Below are positions 1 to 6,483 of a DNA stretch of 11,685 nucleotides, piece by piece (positions within the stretch are counted from its first letter, which is position 1; each line of letters begins with the position of its first letter). A program made the position numbers and the translations under genes. The notes under the pieces are model-generated. The model was not told the origin of the DNA and did no database searches. It saw only the letters and a program-made list of their open reading frames with translations. The DNA comes from Gammaproteobacteria bacterium (lineage in GTDB: Bacteria; Pseudomonadota; Gammaproteobacteria; Granulosicoccales; Granulosicoccaceae): contig DOIU01000497.1 of NCBI GenBank assembly GCA_003511825.1, forward strand, positions 1 to 11,685, in the 5' to 3' direction.

Positions 1-2
1 GG

Positions 3-302
3 GCGGGCTATGGCGATGTCATTGAGCGTGAGCCGGAGGCTGTAATCCAGGATCTGCGCGATGGTTTAATCAATGCGGCAGACGCTGAGAGAGTCTACGG
101 TGTTATGACAACTGCCGGCACCATGAATCTGGATGCCGAGGCCACCACAGCACGTCGCGAGAAGCTCCTGGCTGAACGCAAGTCACGCGCCAAGCCCTAC
201 AGTGAGTTTATCGAAGCGTGGCAGAAACAGTCACCGCCTGAGAAGGTGTTGCAGTATTACGGGCACTATCCGTTCCCTGATCAAGCTGCGCAAGGAGCAT
301 GA
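3..302 (+). CDS. Hydantoinase B / acetone-carboxylase-type subunit, C-terminal end (5' partial)
   Basis: This is the last 99 codons of a gene that begins upstream of the window. The visible part opens with AGYGDVIEREPEAVIQDLRD followed by a GLINAADAERVYGV stretch. That matches the closing Gly-rich/EREPE...VYGV segment of the HyuB (hydantoinase B/oxoprolinase) family. A charged tail with YSEFIEAW and PPEKVLQYYGHYPFP follows. Tails of this kind are, from memory, commoner in the acetone/acetophenone-carboxylase-like branch than in true hydantoinases. HyuB proteins normally pair with an HyuA-type ATPase subunit, which would lie upstream and is not visible. The stop codon (300-302) overlaps the ATG at 299, and the ligase gene follows directly, so both are probably in one operon. 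Family assignment is fairly secure; the carboxylase function is an inference from context. Confidence 0.8.
   Translation, partial: AGYGDVIEREPEAVIQDLRDGLINAADAERVYGVMTTAGTMNLDAEATTARREKLLAERKSRAKPYSEFIEAWQKQSPPEKVLQYYGHYPFPDQAAQGA
292..297 (+). promoter_or_regulatory. Shine-Dalgarno AAGGAG deciding the ligase start
   Basis: AAGGAG lies inside the end of the HyuB-like gene. It is 7 nt before the ATG at 305 but only 1 nt before the in-frame ATG at 299. The spacing favours 305 as the real start of the CoA ligase, although 299 forms the usual ATGA overlap with the upstream stop. Confidence 0.6.
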
Positions 303-304
303 CC

Positions 305-1879
305 ATGGCATCCATAGCCACGCTGCATGATCTGCTGTCTTCCCAGGCAGCACGGTACGGCGATCAGACCTTCGTCCATTTTCAGGACCAAGCGATCAGC
401 TATGCAGCGTTGGCAAAGAGCGTCTCCCAGGTGGCAGCAGGGCTACAGGGACTCGGTCTTCACAAAGGCAGCCATATCGCGGTCATGCTGAGCAATCGCC
501 CGGAGTATCTGACGCTGGATTTTGCCATCAGCAAACTCGGCGGGGTTGAGGTGCCGATCAATACGGCGCACAAGGGGGATCTGCTCACCTATATGCTCGA
601 TCAGTCCGATAGCCAGGTTCTTGTGATTGAAGGCTGTTTTGTCGCACAACTGGATGAGGTCATCGCGCATTTGCCAACCTTGGAGACGGTGATTGTCCTG
701 GACGGGGTCACTCCGAGCTATAGCGGCAAAAAGCTGCTCGCCTACGAGCAGCTCTTGAACACTGCGCATGAGTTCAAGACGGTCTCTGTTGGTGAACAGG
801 ATCCTTTTGCGATCCTCTATACCTCGGGCACAACGGGCCCCTCAAAAGGCGCCGTCTTACCGCATCGCTACGCCTTGTCGATGGCGGAAATGATCAGCCA
901 ACGCGCGCAGTATGACGAGAGTGACTGCTTGTATAACGTGCTGCCCTTGTTCCATGGCAATGCAAAACTGCTGTCGACATTACCGGCCCTGCTGGTGGGT
1001 GCGCGGATGGTCTTGGGGGAAAAGTTTTCTGCCAGCCAACTGTGGGACGATGTCGCCCGCTACGGTTGCACCGAGTTCAACTACATCGGCAGCATTCTGG
1101 CCATACTGATGAAAGCCGAACCTCGCGCAGACGATGCCGCGAACTCACTGCGGGTAATGATCGGGGCAGGTGCGGGCCCTGATATCCATGCGGCGTTTGA
1201 GCAACGCTTTGGTGTAAAACTCATAGAGGGCTATGGCATGAGCGAGATCGGTATCCCGATCATCAGTGCCATGGATGATCGCCGCCCGGGTTCATGCGGT
1301 CAGTTACACCCCGACTATGAGGTCAAATTGGTCACCGATGATGGGCAGACTGCACAGGCTAACCAACCGGGCGAGTTGTTGATCAGGCCGCGAAAACCCT
1401 GGTCCATGATGCTGGAATACTACAACAAGCCCGAAAGCACGGTGACAGCGTGGCAGGATCTTTGGTTCCACACGGGCGATTACCTGCAATGTGACCCGGA
1501 CGGTTATTACTATTTCGTCGACCGAAAAAAGGACGCAATACGACGCCGCGGCGAGAATATCAGTTCATTTGAGGTGGAGAGTCTGGTGAATCGCTACCCC
1601 GATGTGCTCGAATCTGCGGCCGTCCCGGTGCCCTCAGAGATTGGCGAGGATGATGTCATGATCTGTGTGGTTGCGAAAGGCGACACTGAAATCGATCCGG
1701 CGGCCTTGCATGCCTATTGCCGTGAACAGATGGCTGACTTCATGTTACCGCGCTACATCCGAACGATGCCGCAAATTCCTAAAACCCCCACCCAGAAGGT
1801 CCAAAAGTACCAGTTGCGCCAAACTGGCGTCACTGTCGATACTTGGGACGCACTCAACACAGAGACAGGGACCGCGTGA
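305..1879 (+). CDS. AMP-forming acyl-CoA synthetase (class I adenylate-forming ligase)
   Basis: The 524-residue product is an ANL-superfamily enzyme that activates a carboxylic acid to its CoA thioester with ATP in the cytoplasm. Numbered from the ATG at 305, the P-loop-like A3 motif YTSGTTGPSKG is at about 172-182, GYGMSE at 309-314 and HTGD at 389-392. The hinge/A8 block DRKKDAIRRRGENIS is at about 406-420, and the C-terminal catalytic lysine is K498 in TPTQKVQK. All core motifs are present and length is normal for the family. The closest feel is to crotonobetaine/carnitine-CoA-ligase-like (CaiC-like) enzymes, but that does not fix the substrate. Set between an HyuB-like gene and a thiolase, a beta-keto acid such as that used by benzoylacetate-CoA ligase is a reasonable guess. 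Start 305 is preferred over 299 because of ribosome-binding-site spacing. The stop overlaps the next start (ATGA). Confidence 0.93.
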   Translation: MASIATLHDLLSSQAARYGDQTFVHFQDQAISYAALAKSVSQVAAGLQGLGLHKGSHIAVMLSNRPEYLTLDFAISKLGGVEVPINTAHKGDLLTYMLDQSDSQVLVIEGCFVAQLDEVIAHLPTLETVIVLDGVTPSYSGKKLLAYEQLLNTAHEFKTVSVGEQDPFAILYTSGTTGPSKGAVLPHRYALSMAEMISQRAQYDESDCLYNVLPLFHGNAKLLSTLPALLVGARMVLGEKFSASQLWDDVARYGCTEFNYIGSILAILMKAEPRADDAANSLRVMIGAGAGPDIHAAFEQRFGVKLIEGYGMSEIGIPIISAMDDRRPGSCGQLHPDYEVKLVTDDGQTAQANQPGELLIRPRKPWSMMLEYYNKPESTVTAWQDLWFHTGDYLQCDPDGYYYFVDRKKDAIRRRGENISSFEVESLVNRYPDVLESAAVPVPSEIGEDDVMICVVAKGDTEIDPAALHAYCREQMADFMLPRYIRTMPQIPKTPTQKVQKYQLRQTGVTVDTWDALNTETGTA

Positions 1880-2322
1880 TGACCGTTATCAATGAACAGA
1901 CACACGACTCAGATTTGCCGCTGCTGAACACGCCCATCATATCGCTGGGCGGAGAGGGAATACGCATCAGAGGCGGGCACTGTGAGTCATGCGGGCAATT
2001 GCATTACCCCTACTGCACACATTGCATGCGCTGCGGCCAACAGGTGTCACCGGTGTACTTCGATCCCGCCGGCAAAGTGTATAGCTTTACCACTGTGCAA
2101 ACGAAAGCACCTTATGGACTGCCCGAGCCCTATACGGTCGGGTATATCGAGCTTAACGAAAACGGACTACGCGTATTTGGGCTATTTGCTCCTGAGGTGT
2201 CTGGCGACATTGAAATTGGCACCGAGGTTGTCATATCGCTACAAGCCCTGGGGTTAGATGGTCAGCAGCAGCCCTGCTTGCGTCCGGTCTTTACCGTGGC
2301 GAACGACAAGGAGTCGACATGA
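1879..2322 (+). CDS. DUF35 zinc-ribbon/OB-fold protein, thiolase partner
   Basis: The 147-residue product has the two-part DUF35 layout. An N-terminal rubredoxin-like zinc ribbon carries C35-x2-C38 and C46-x2-C49, with an extra C52. A C-terminal OB-fold follows, starting near GKVYSFTTVQTKAP (about 65-78). DUF35 proteins are commonly encoded next to SCP2-type thiolases and, where studied, form complexes needed for thiolase or retro-aldolase activity or stability. The immediate downstream thiolase, overlapping by 4 nt, is the expected partner. The start at 1879 overlaps the ligase stop and has CAGGGA 7 nt upstream. An in-frame upstream start at 1843 would lie well inside the ligase gene and is less likely. 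The protein is cytoplasmic. Confidence 0.9.
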   Translation: MTVINEQTHDSDLPLLNTPIISLGGEGIRIRGGHCESCGQLHYPYCTHCMRCGQQVSPVYFDPAGKVYSFTTVQTKAPYGLPEPYTVGYIELNENGLRVFGLFAPEVSGDIEIGTEVVISLQALGLDGQQQPCLRPVFTVANDKEST

Positions 2323-3464
2323 GCGATATCTATGTCGCGGGGTTTGGCATCACGCCGTTCGCGAGGCACAGCGACAAGGGGTTGAACGACTTGGCCCTAG
2401 CAGCCGGCGAAGCGGCACTCGCTGACGCCGGCATCTCGGGCAAGGACGTGGGCATTGGGTATTTTGCCAATGCGCTCGCTGGCCGTCTGTTTGGTGATTC
2501 TACCTTGGGACAAGCAGCGTTTGCGGCCTTGGGTATCAATAAAATTCCCGTGCTCAACGTCGAAAAAACCTGCACATCGGGTTCCTCGGCATTCTATCTG
2601 GCGTGTCAGTCCGTGCGCTGCGGCGAAGCGGATGTGGCGCTGGTAATCGGGGCCGAAAAAATGTGCGTGCCGCAAATGGGGCTGCTCAATTCGGGCGATA
2701 CTGACACAGATGCGCTACTCGGTTTGGTGCCGCCAGCGAGTTTTGCCATGCGTGCTCAACGCCATATGCATGAGTATGGCACCACGCTGGCGCAGATGGC
2801 GCAGGTTGCTGTCAAGAACCGTGATCATGCCGGGCTTAACCCTATCGCGCAGTACCGCACGCCAACGACTGTTGACGAAGTGCTGTCGTCACCCATGATC
2901 GCCGACCCCTTAACACGGTTGCAATCAATCCCAATTGCGGACGGTGCTGCTGCCGTCGTCATCTGTAATACACAGGTGGCCAAGCGGTTAGGCGCAAAGG
3001 TCCGTGTGCGCGCAGCAGTGTTGTGCTCTGGGGATTACCTGAACCCGCAAAGCTTTGCGCGTTGGCAGACAGACTACCGAGGGGCCGTGGCGGCCTATGA
3101 AAAGGCAGGCATCGGACCCGATGAGTTAGACCTTGTTGAGTGCCATGACGCGTTTACGATCTCAGAACTCATGCACTACGAGGCCCTTGGGCTGTGCGAT
3201 GCCGGAGAGAGCGGCGCACTGGTTGGCTCAGGCGCCACAGCGTTGGGCGGGCGAATACCGGTGAACGTCTCTGGCGGTTTGCTCAGCAAAGGGCACCCGA
3301 TTGCCGCCACGGGAGTGGCTCAGATTGGTGAGATCAAGCAGCAGCTATGCGAGCAGGCTGATGCGCGTCAGGTGGACAACGCGAGGGTCGGGCTTGCGCA
3401 CTGTATGGGCGGTGACTTGGCCGCAGATACCAAGTCATACAGCCTGGTCATTATGACATCGTGA
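2319..3464 (+). CDS. SCP2-type thiolase (acetyl-CoA acyltransferase family)
   Basis: The 381-residue product belongs to the thiolase superfamily, SCP-x/SCP2 branch. The nucleophilic cysteine is visible as C85 in VEKTCTSGSSAF. The other active-site elements are ECHDAF (H276), SGGLLSKGHPIAATG (H326) and AHCMGGD (H361-C362) near the C terminus. Because C85 is retained, a true thiolytic (or condensing) activity is likelier than the cysteine-less retro-aldol chemistry of Ltp2-type homologues that also pair with DUF35. The probable role is CoA-dependent cleavage of a beta-ketoacyl-CoA made by the upstream ligase, yielding acetyl-CoA and a shortened acyl-CoA. The start has AAGGAG at 2308-2313, 5 nt upstream, and overlaps the DUF35 stop. 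Substrate is not determinable from sequence. Confidence 0.93.
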   Translation: MSDIYVAGFGITPFARHSDKGLNDLALAAGEAALADAGISGKDVGIGYFANALAGRLFGDSTLGQAAFAALGINKIPVLNVEKTCTSGSSAFYLACQSVRCGEADVALVIGAEKMCVPQMGLLNSGDTDTDALLGLVPPASFAMRAQRHMHEYGTTLAQMAQVAVKNRDHAGLNPIAQYRTPTTVDEVLSSPMIADPLTRLQSIPIADGAAAVVICNTQVAKRLGAKVRVRAAVLCSGDYLNPQSFARWQTDYRGAVAAYEKAGIGPDELDLVECHDAFTISELMHYEALGLCDAGESGALVGSGATALGGRIPVNVSGGLLSKGHPIAATGVAQIGEIKQQLCEQADARQVDNARVGLAHCMGGDLAADTKSYSLVIMTS

Positions 3465-3499
3465 TGATGCACAACGAGTTAACACACAGGAATCGAGCA

Positions 3500-4276
3500 A
3501 TGAATAGAGTAGCGAATAAGGTTTGTTTAGTCACGGGTGGCGCCAATGGCATTGGTGAGGCGATCAGTCGCCTGTTGGTCAGTGAGGGAGCAACCGTGGT
3601 CATTACGGATATTGCCGATGGCAAAGGCGAGGCGTTGGCTGAAGAACTGAATCAGGATGAGACCAAGGCATATTACAGACACCAGGATGTGACCAGTGAA
3701 GCAGCATGGAACACGTTGTTCGACTGGTTGAAGACGCAGTTTGGCCGACTCGATGTGCTGGTCAACAACGCGGGCGGTGGCACCTACAACGATCTTGAAA
3801 CACTGTCGCTCTCTGATTGGCACGGCATCATGTCCCTCAACGTGGACAGTGCTTTTATGGGCACCCAGCGGGCCGTGAGTCTGATGAAGCAGGGGGAGGG
3901 CGGTTCGATCGTGAACATGTCGTCCGTTGGCGGCTTGGTGGGTTCGCCCAACTTGGTGGCGTATTCCGCAGCGAAGGCGGCGGTGAAGCTGTTTTCCAAA
4001 TGTGCGGCCATACACTGCGGTCAGCAGGGCTACAACATACGCGTTAATACCGTGCATCCAGGCTTGGTAAAGACCGTTTCGGGCATGGACATGGCCACGA
4101 AAGCAACCGGAATGAGTGCGGAAGAAGCGGAAGCGGCTTTTACCACCTTACATCCCATTGGGCGTTTGGGTGTGCCGGCTGAGATAGCGGCCATGGTCCT
4201 ATTCCTGGCGTCTGACGAGTCCAGTTTTGCCACGGGAGGGGAGTTTGTCGTAGACGGCGGGTATACCGCTGCTTAG
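3500..4276 (+). CDS. Short-chain dehydrogenase/reductase (classical SDR), probably NAD-dependent
   Basis: The 258-residue product is a classical SDR of typical length. The cofactor motif TGGANGIG is at 12-19. An acidic D37 at the end of beta-2 (VITDI) points to NAD(H) rather than NADP(H). NNAG is at 89-92 and N114 in SLNVD. The catalytic Ser142-Tyr155-Lys159 set is in SSVGG and YSAAKAA, PG is at 187-188, and a GGEFVVDGGY-type C terminus is present. The likely reaction is reversible oxidation of a secondary alcohol to a ketone; resemblance to hydroxysteroid and 1-phenylethanol dehydrogenases is at family level only. The start at 3500 is preferred because AGGAA sits 7 nt upstream and the protein then begins just before the Rossmann beta-1. 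An in-frame GTG at 3461 overlaps the thiolase stop but would add a 13-residue polar extension. The gene starts 35 nt after the thiolase, so it is likely in the same operon. Confidence 0.92.
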   Translation: MNRVANKVCLVTGGANGIGEAISRLLVSEGATVVITDIADGKGEALAEELNQDETKAYYRHQDVTSEAAWNTLFDWLKTQFGRLDVLVNNAGGGTYNDLETLSLSDWHGIMSLNVDSAFMGTQRAVSLMKQGEGGSIVNMSSVGGLVGSPNLVAYSAAKAAVKLFSKCAAIHCGQQGYNIRVNTVHPGLVKTVSGMDMATKATGMSAEEAEAAFTTLHPIGRLGVPAEIAAMVLFLASDESSFATGGEFVVDGGYTAA

Positions 4277-4285
4277 TGTACGCAT

Positions 4286-4301
4286 TGTATTAATAAATAC
4301 A
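4286..4301. repeat. AT-rich interrupted palindrome TGTATT-N4-AATACA
   Basis: TGTATT and AATACA are perfect inverted arms around AATA in the 44-nt gap between the SDR and thioesterase genes. It could be an operator half-site pair or a weak hairpin. In AT-rich DNA it could also be chance. No promoter can be assigned with confidence beside it. Confidence 0.25.
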
Positions 4302-4320
4302 TAAACAACAAGGCGTGAGA

Positions 4321-4773
4321 GTGGACAGTGTTGAACAAAGTCGGTTAGCGGAACATGTCGCAGACGTCCTAGGCAAGATGGACAGCGTCTCTAAGCAGCT
4401 TGGGATAGAGCGTCTGAGTGTGGGGCCGGGCTGTGCGCGGATGCGCTTAGTGATCGACGACAGTATGGTCAACGGCCATGGCCTTTGCCATACCGGTATT
4501 CTGTGTACCTTGGCGGACATCTGTACGGCATATGCCGCCTGCTCGTACAACGAAAACACGCTGGCGCAAAGCCTGAGTATTCAGCTGATCGCGCCTGTGC
4601 CCTTGGGGACCAAGCTCTACGGCAACGCAACAGAGGTCTGTATGTCCGGGAGAACCGGAATTTATGACGTTGAAATCACCAATGAAGCGGGTGCCGTGGT
4701 CTCAGTCGTGAGGTGTCAGTGTAGGCAAACCAAAGGGACTGTTTCTGAAAATTTTCCGAGAGGGCGAAATTAG
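4321..4773 (+). CDS. PaaI-like hot-dog acyl-CoA thioesterase
   Basis: The product (150 residues from GTG 4321) is a single hot-dog domain close to the PaaI/hydroxyphenylacetyl-CoA thioesterase type. MVNGHGLCHTGILCTLAD (about 49-66) aligns with the PaaI active-site helix; H57 and D66 match its His and Asp positions. SGRTGIYDVEITNEAG (about 109-124) is a characteristic PaaI strand. The usual HGG is HTG here, an unusual substitution next to the oxyanion-hole position. Such enzymes hydrolyse aryl- or medium-chain acyl-CoAs and often act as a release valve when a CoA-dependent pathway stalls. Start is uncertain: GTG 4321 has AAGG 7 nt upstream, while in-frame GTG 4315 is too close to it. It is the last gene of the enzyme module. 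The role in this pathway is inferred. Confidence 0.85.
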   Translation: MDSVEQSRLAEHVADVLGKMDSVSKQLGIERLSVGPGCARMRLVIDDSMVNGHGLCHTGILCTLADICTAYAACSYNENTLAQSLSIQLIAPVPLGTKLYGNATEVCMSGRTGIYDVEITNEAGAVVSVVRCQCRQTKGTVSENFPRGRN

Positions 4774-4797
4774 CTGAATTTTTTTACCTATTAATTT

Positions 4798-4807
4798 AAC
4801 GATCGTT
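4798..4807. promoter_or_regulatory. Candidate operator palindrome AACGATCGTT
   Basis: A perfect 10-bp palindrome sits in the 108-nt gap between the enzyme and transport modules, 75-84 nt before the DUF1302 start. Short palindromes of this kind are typical binding sites of TetR-type repressors in catabolic clusters, but no regulator gene lies in the window. No convincing -35/-10 pair could be fixed; several AT-rich hexamers nearby are weak. The rest of the gap holds only a T-run (4779-4785) and the DUF1302 ribosome-binding site. Confidence 0.35.
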
Positions 4808-4881
4808 CGATTAGTTGGGTGCTAAAGCAAGCGACATTGTTGGCATCTGAGGTCATTAAAATAATAAAGAGGATTCGAGAA

Positions 4882-6464
4882 ATGAGGAAAACAATAGGCA
4901 ATAAACACACAGAGCGCTTAATGCGACTGAGTGTTTTAGGGGGCGCTATGATGAGCATAGTGCCATACGGTCTCCACGCTGCGGAGATTGATTTGAACGA
5001 TGATTGGCAGATGTCTGTCGATACTATCCTCTCCTACGGCAGTGCCTGGCGAGTCGAGAGCGCCGATGAGGATAATCTGCTGGATCCCAATGCTGACGAT
5101 GGCAACCGTAACTTTTCTACGGGATTAATCTCCAATCGGGCCAGTTTCTTAACCGATATAGAAGTGTCGGATGGTGACAAAGGGGTCTTTCTGAGGGTGA
5201 ACGGCTTCTATGATGGTCGCTATCACAATGACACCGATCACGACCAGCCAGGAACGTACAACAGTGACCCCCTTTACGGAGGCAGTGCTGACGACAGTAC
5301 ATCGTTTACCGATGATACCGTCGATCAACACGGCCAAGATGTGCGGCTACTGGATCTTTTTTTCTATACCGGGTTCTCCCTAGGGGAGCGACAGGGTTCA
5401 CTGCGTGTGGGTCGCCAGGTGGTCAGCTGGGGGGAGAGCTTGTTTATCCAAAACAGCATCAATAGCGCTAACCCAGCCGATGCCTCAAAAGCCAACGTCC
5501 CTGGCATTGAGGTCAAAGAGATTTTGCTACCGGTGAATATGCTCTATGGGCAATTGGATCTGACGGATCAGTTGAGTATGGAAGCCTATTATCAGTTTGA
5601 GTGGGCGAGAACTGAGATAGACGCTGCAGGTAGCTATTTTAGCTTTAGCGATTGTTGGATGAAGGTGGTGAAACACTGCTAGTCCCTCATCCTGAAGACC
5701 CGACTGCACTGATTCCTTTGCCACGCGGGGCCGATGATGAGCCGTCTGATTCCGGGCAATGGGGTGTCGCATTGCATTATCTCGTGCCGCAACTCAACGA
5801 TACGGAATTCGGGTTTTATGCCATGAACTACCACAACAAGACACCGGAGCTGATTGTGGATGTGAGTGACCCTATGGCACCAAACTACTACCTGGAATAT
5901 CTGGAGGATATCAGGTTGTATGGCATCAGTGCGGGTACCGTGATTGGCAACACCAACGTCGGTGTTGAGGTGTCCTACCGAGAAAATCAACCCGTGGCCA
6001 CCGCGCATCCCGCCTTGGCGCCTGTGCCCTATACCCAAACAGAAATGGTACAGGGCCAATTGTCGTTCACTCATCTTACGGGGCCTACGTCTTTTGCCGA
6101 CAACATTTCCCTCGCCGGAGAAGTGGGGTTCACGCACGTGAGTGGTTTGTCGGACGATGAAATCTTTGGCGCAGACAAAGACGCGTGGGGCTACACCTTA
6201 AGCAGTTCCTTTGAATACAACGGCGCGCTGCCCGGTATTGATTTGAAAGTGCCGCTCATTCTTTCCCACGGTGTGGATGGCGTATCCGCCTCTGCTGCGT
6301 CAGGGTTTGTAGAAGATGTTAAGAAAGTCACGTTTGGTCTTGAAGCCATCTATTTAAGAAACCTGGAAGGTTCATTGAAATACACCGCCTTTTTTGGAGG
6401 AGGCGACCTCAACCCCCTTCGGGACAGGGGCTTTGTCGCCTTTAATCTGAAATACGGCTTCTAA
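4882..6464 (+). pseudogene. DUF1302 outer-membrane protein, broken by a -1 frameshift near 5650
   Basis: Two overlapping reading frames together encode one DUF1302 protein. The first frame (4882-5682) begins with a signal peptide, hydrophobic at LSVLGGAMMSIVP and ending near GLHAA (about 33-34). It runs through VGRQVVSWGES, a DUF1302 hallmark, to SYFSFSD. It then leaves frame and stops at 5682. The second frame continues exactly at LLDEGGETLLVPHPED (from about 5652) and ends at 6464 with FVAFNLKYGF, a terminal strand ending in Phe as expected of a BAM-inserted beta-barrel. Adding one base (for example a third T in GATTG at 5650-5654) restores about 527 residues. The second part alone has no signal peptide. 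The start at 4882 has AAGAGG 7-9 nt upstream; an in-frame GTG at 4819 lacks one. The family is linked to uptake of hydrophobic substrates. True inactivation and sequencing error cannot be separated here. Confidence 0.87.
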
Positions 6465-6483
6465 CGATAAAAGAGGTGGAGAT

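Noticed and set aside
3461..3499. GTG 3461 / ATG 3464 / ATG 3467 as the SDR start
   Set aside because: These would add a short polar extension before the Rossmann fold; ATG 3500 has a properly spaced AGGAA and gives the usual SDR length.
3527..4057. 176-codon open frame on the minus strand opposite the SDR gene
   Set aside because: It is the complement of a strongly conserved SDR, has no recognisable domain and no ribosome-binding site suited to it; it is a codon-usage shadow.
4779..4785. Run of seven T after the PaaI-like gene as an intrinsic terminator
   Set aside because: The only stem before it is AAATT/AATTT, five A-T pairs around AGCTG, far too weak for an intrinsic terminator; the enzyme and transport modules may be co-transcribed.
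4819..4881. GTG 4819 as the DUF1302 start
   Set aside because: It lacks a Shine-Dalgarno and would put about 21 residues before the signal peptide; ATG 4882 has AAGAGG at good spacing.
5640..5682. Programmed -1 ribosomal frameshift joining the two DUF1302 halves
   Set aside because: The junction AGC GAT TGT TGG has no slippery heptamer and tRNA re-pairing after a -1 slip would be poor; no recoding is known for DUF1302.
5679..6137. 152-codon minus-strand open frame opposite the second half of DUF1302
   Set aside because: The plus-strand sequence is recognisable DUF1302; the antisense product shows no motif or start signal.
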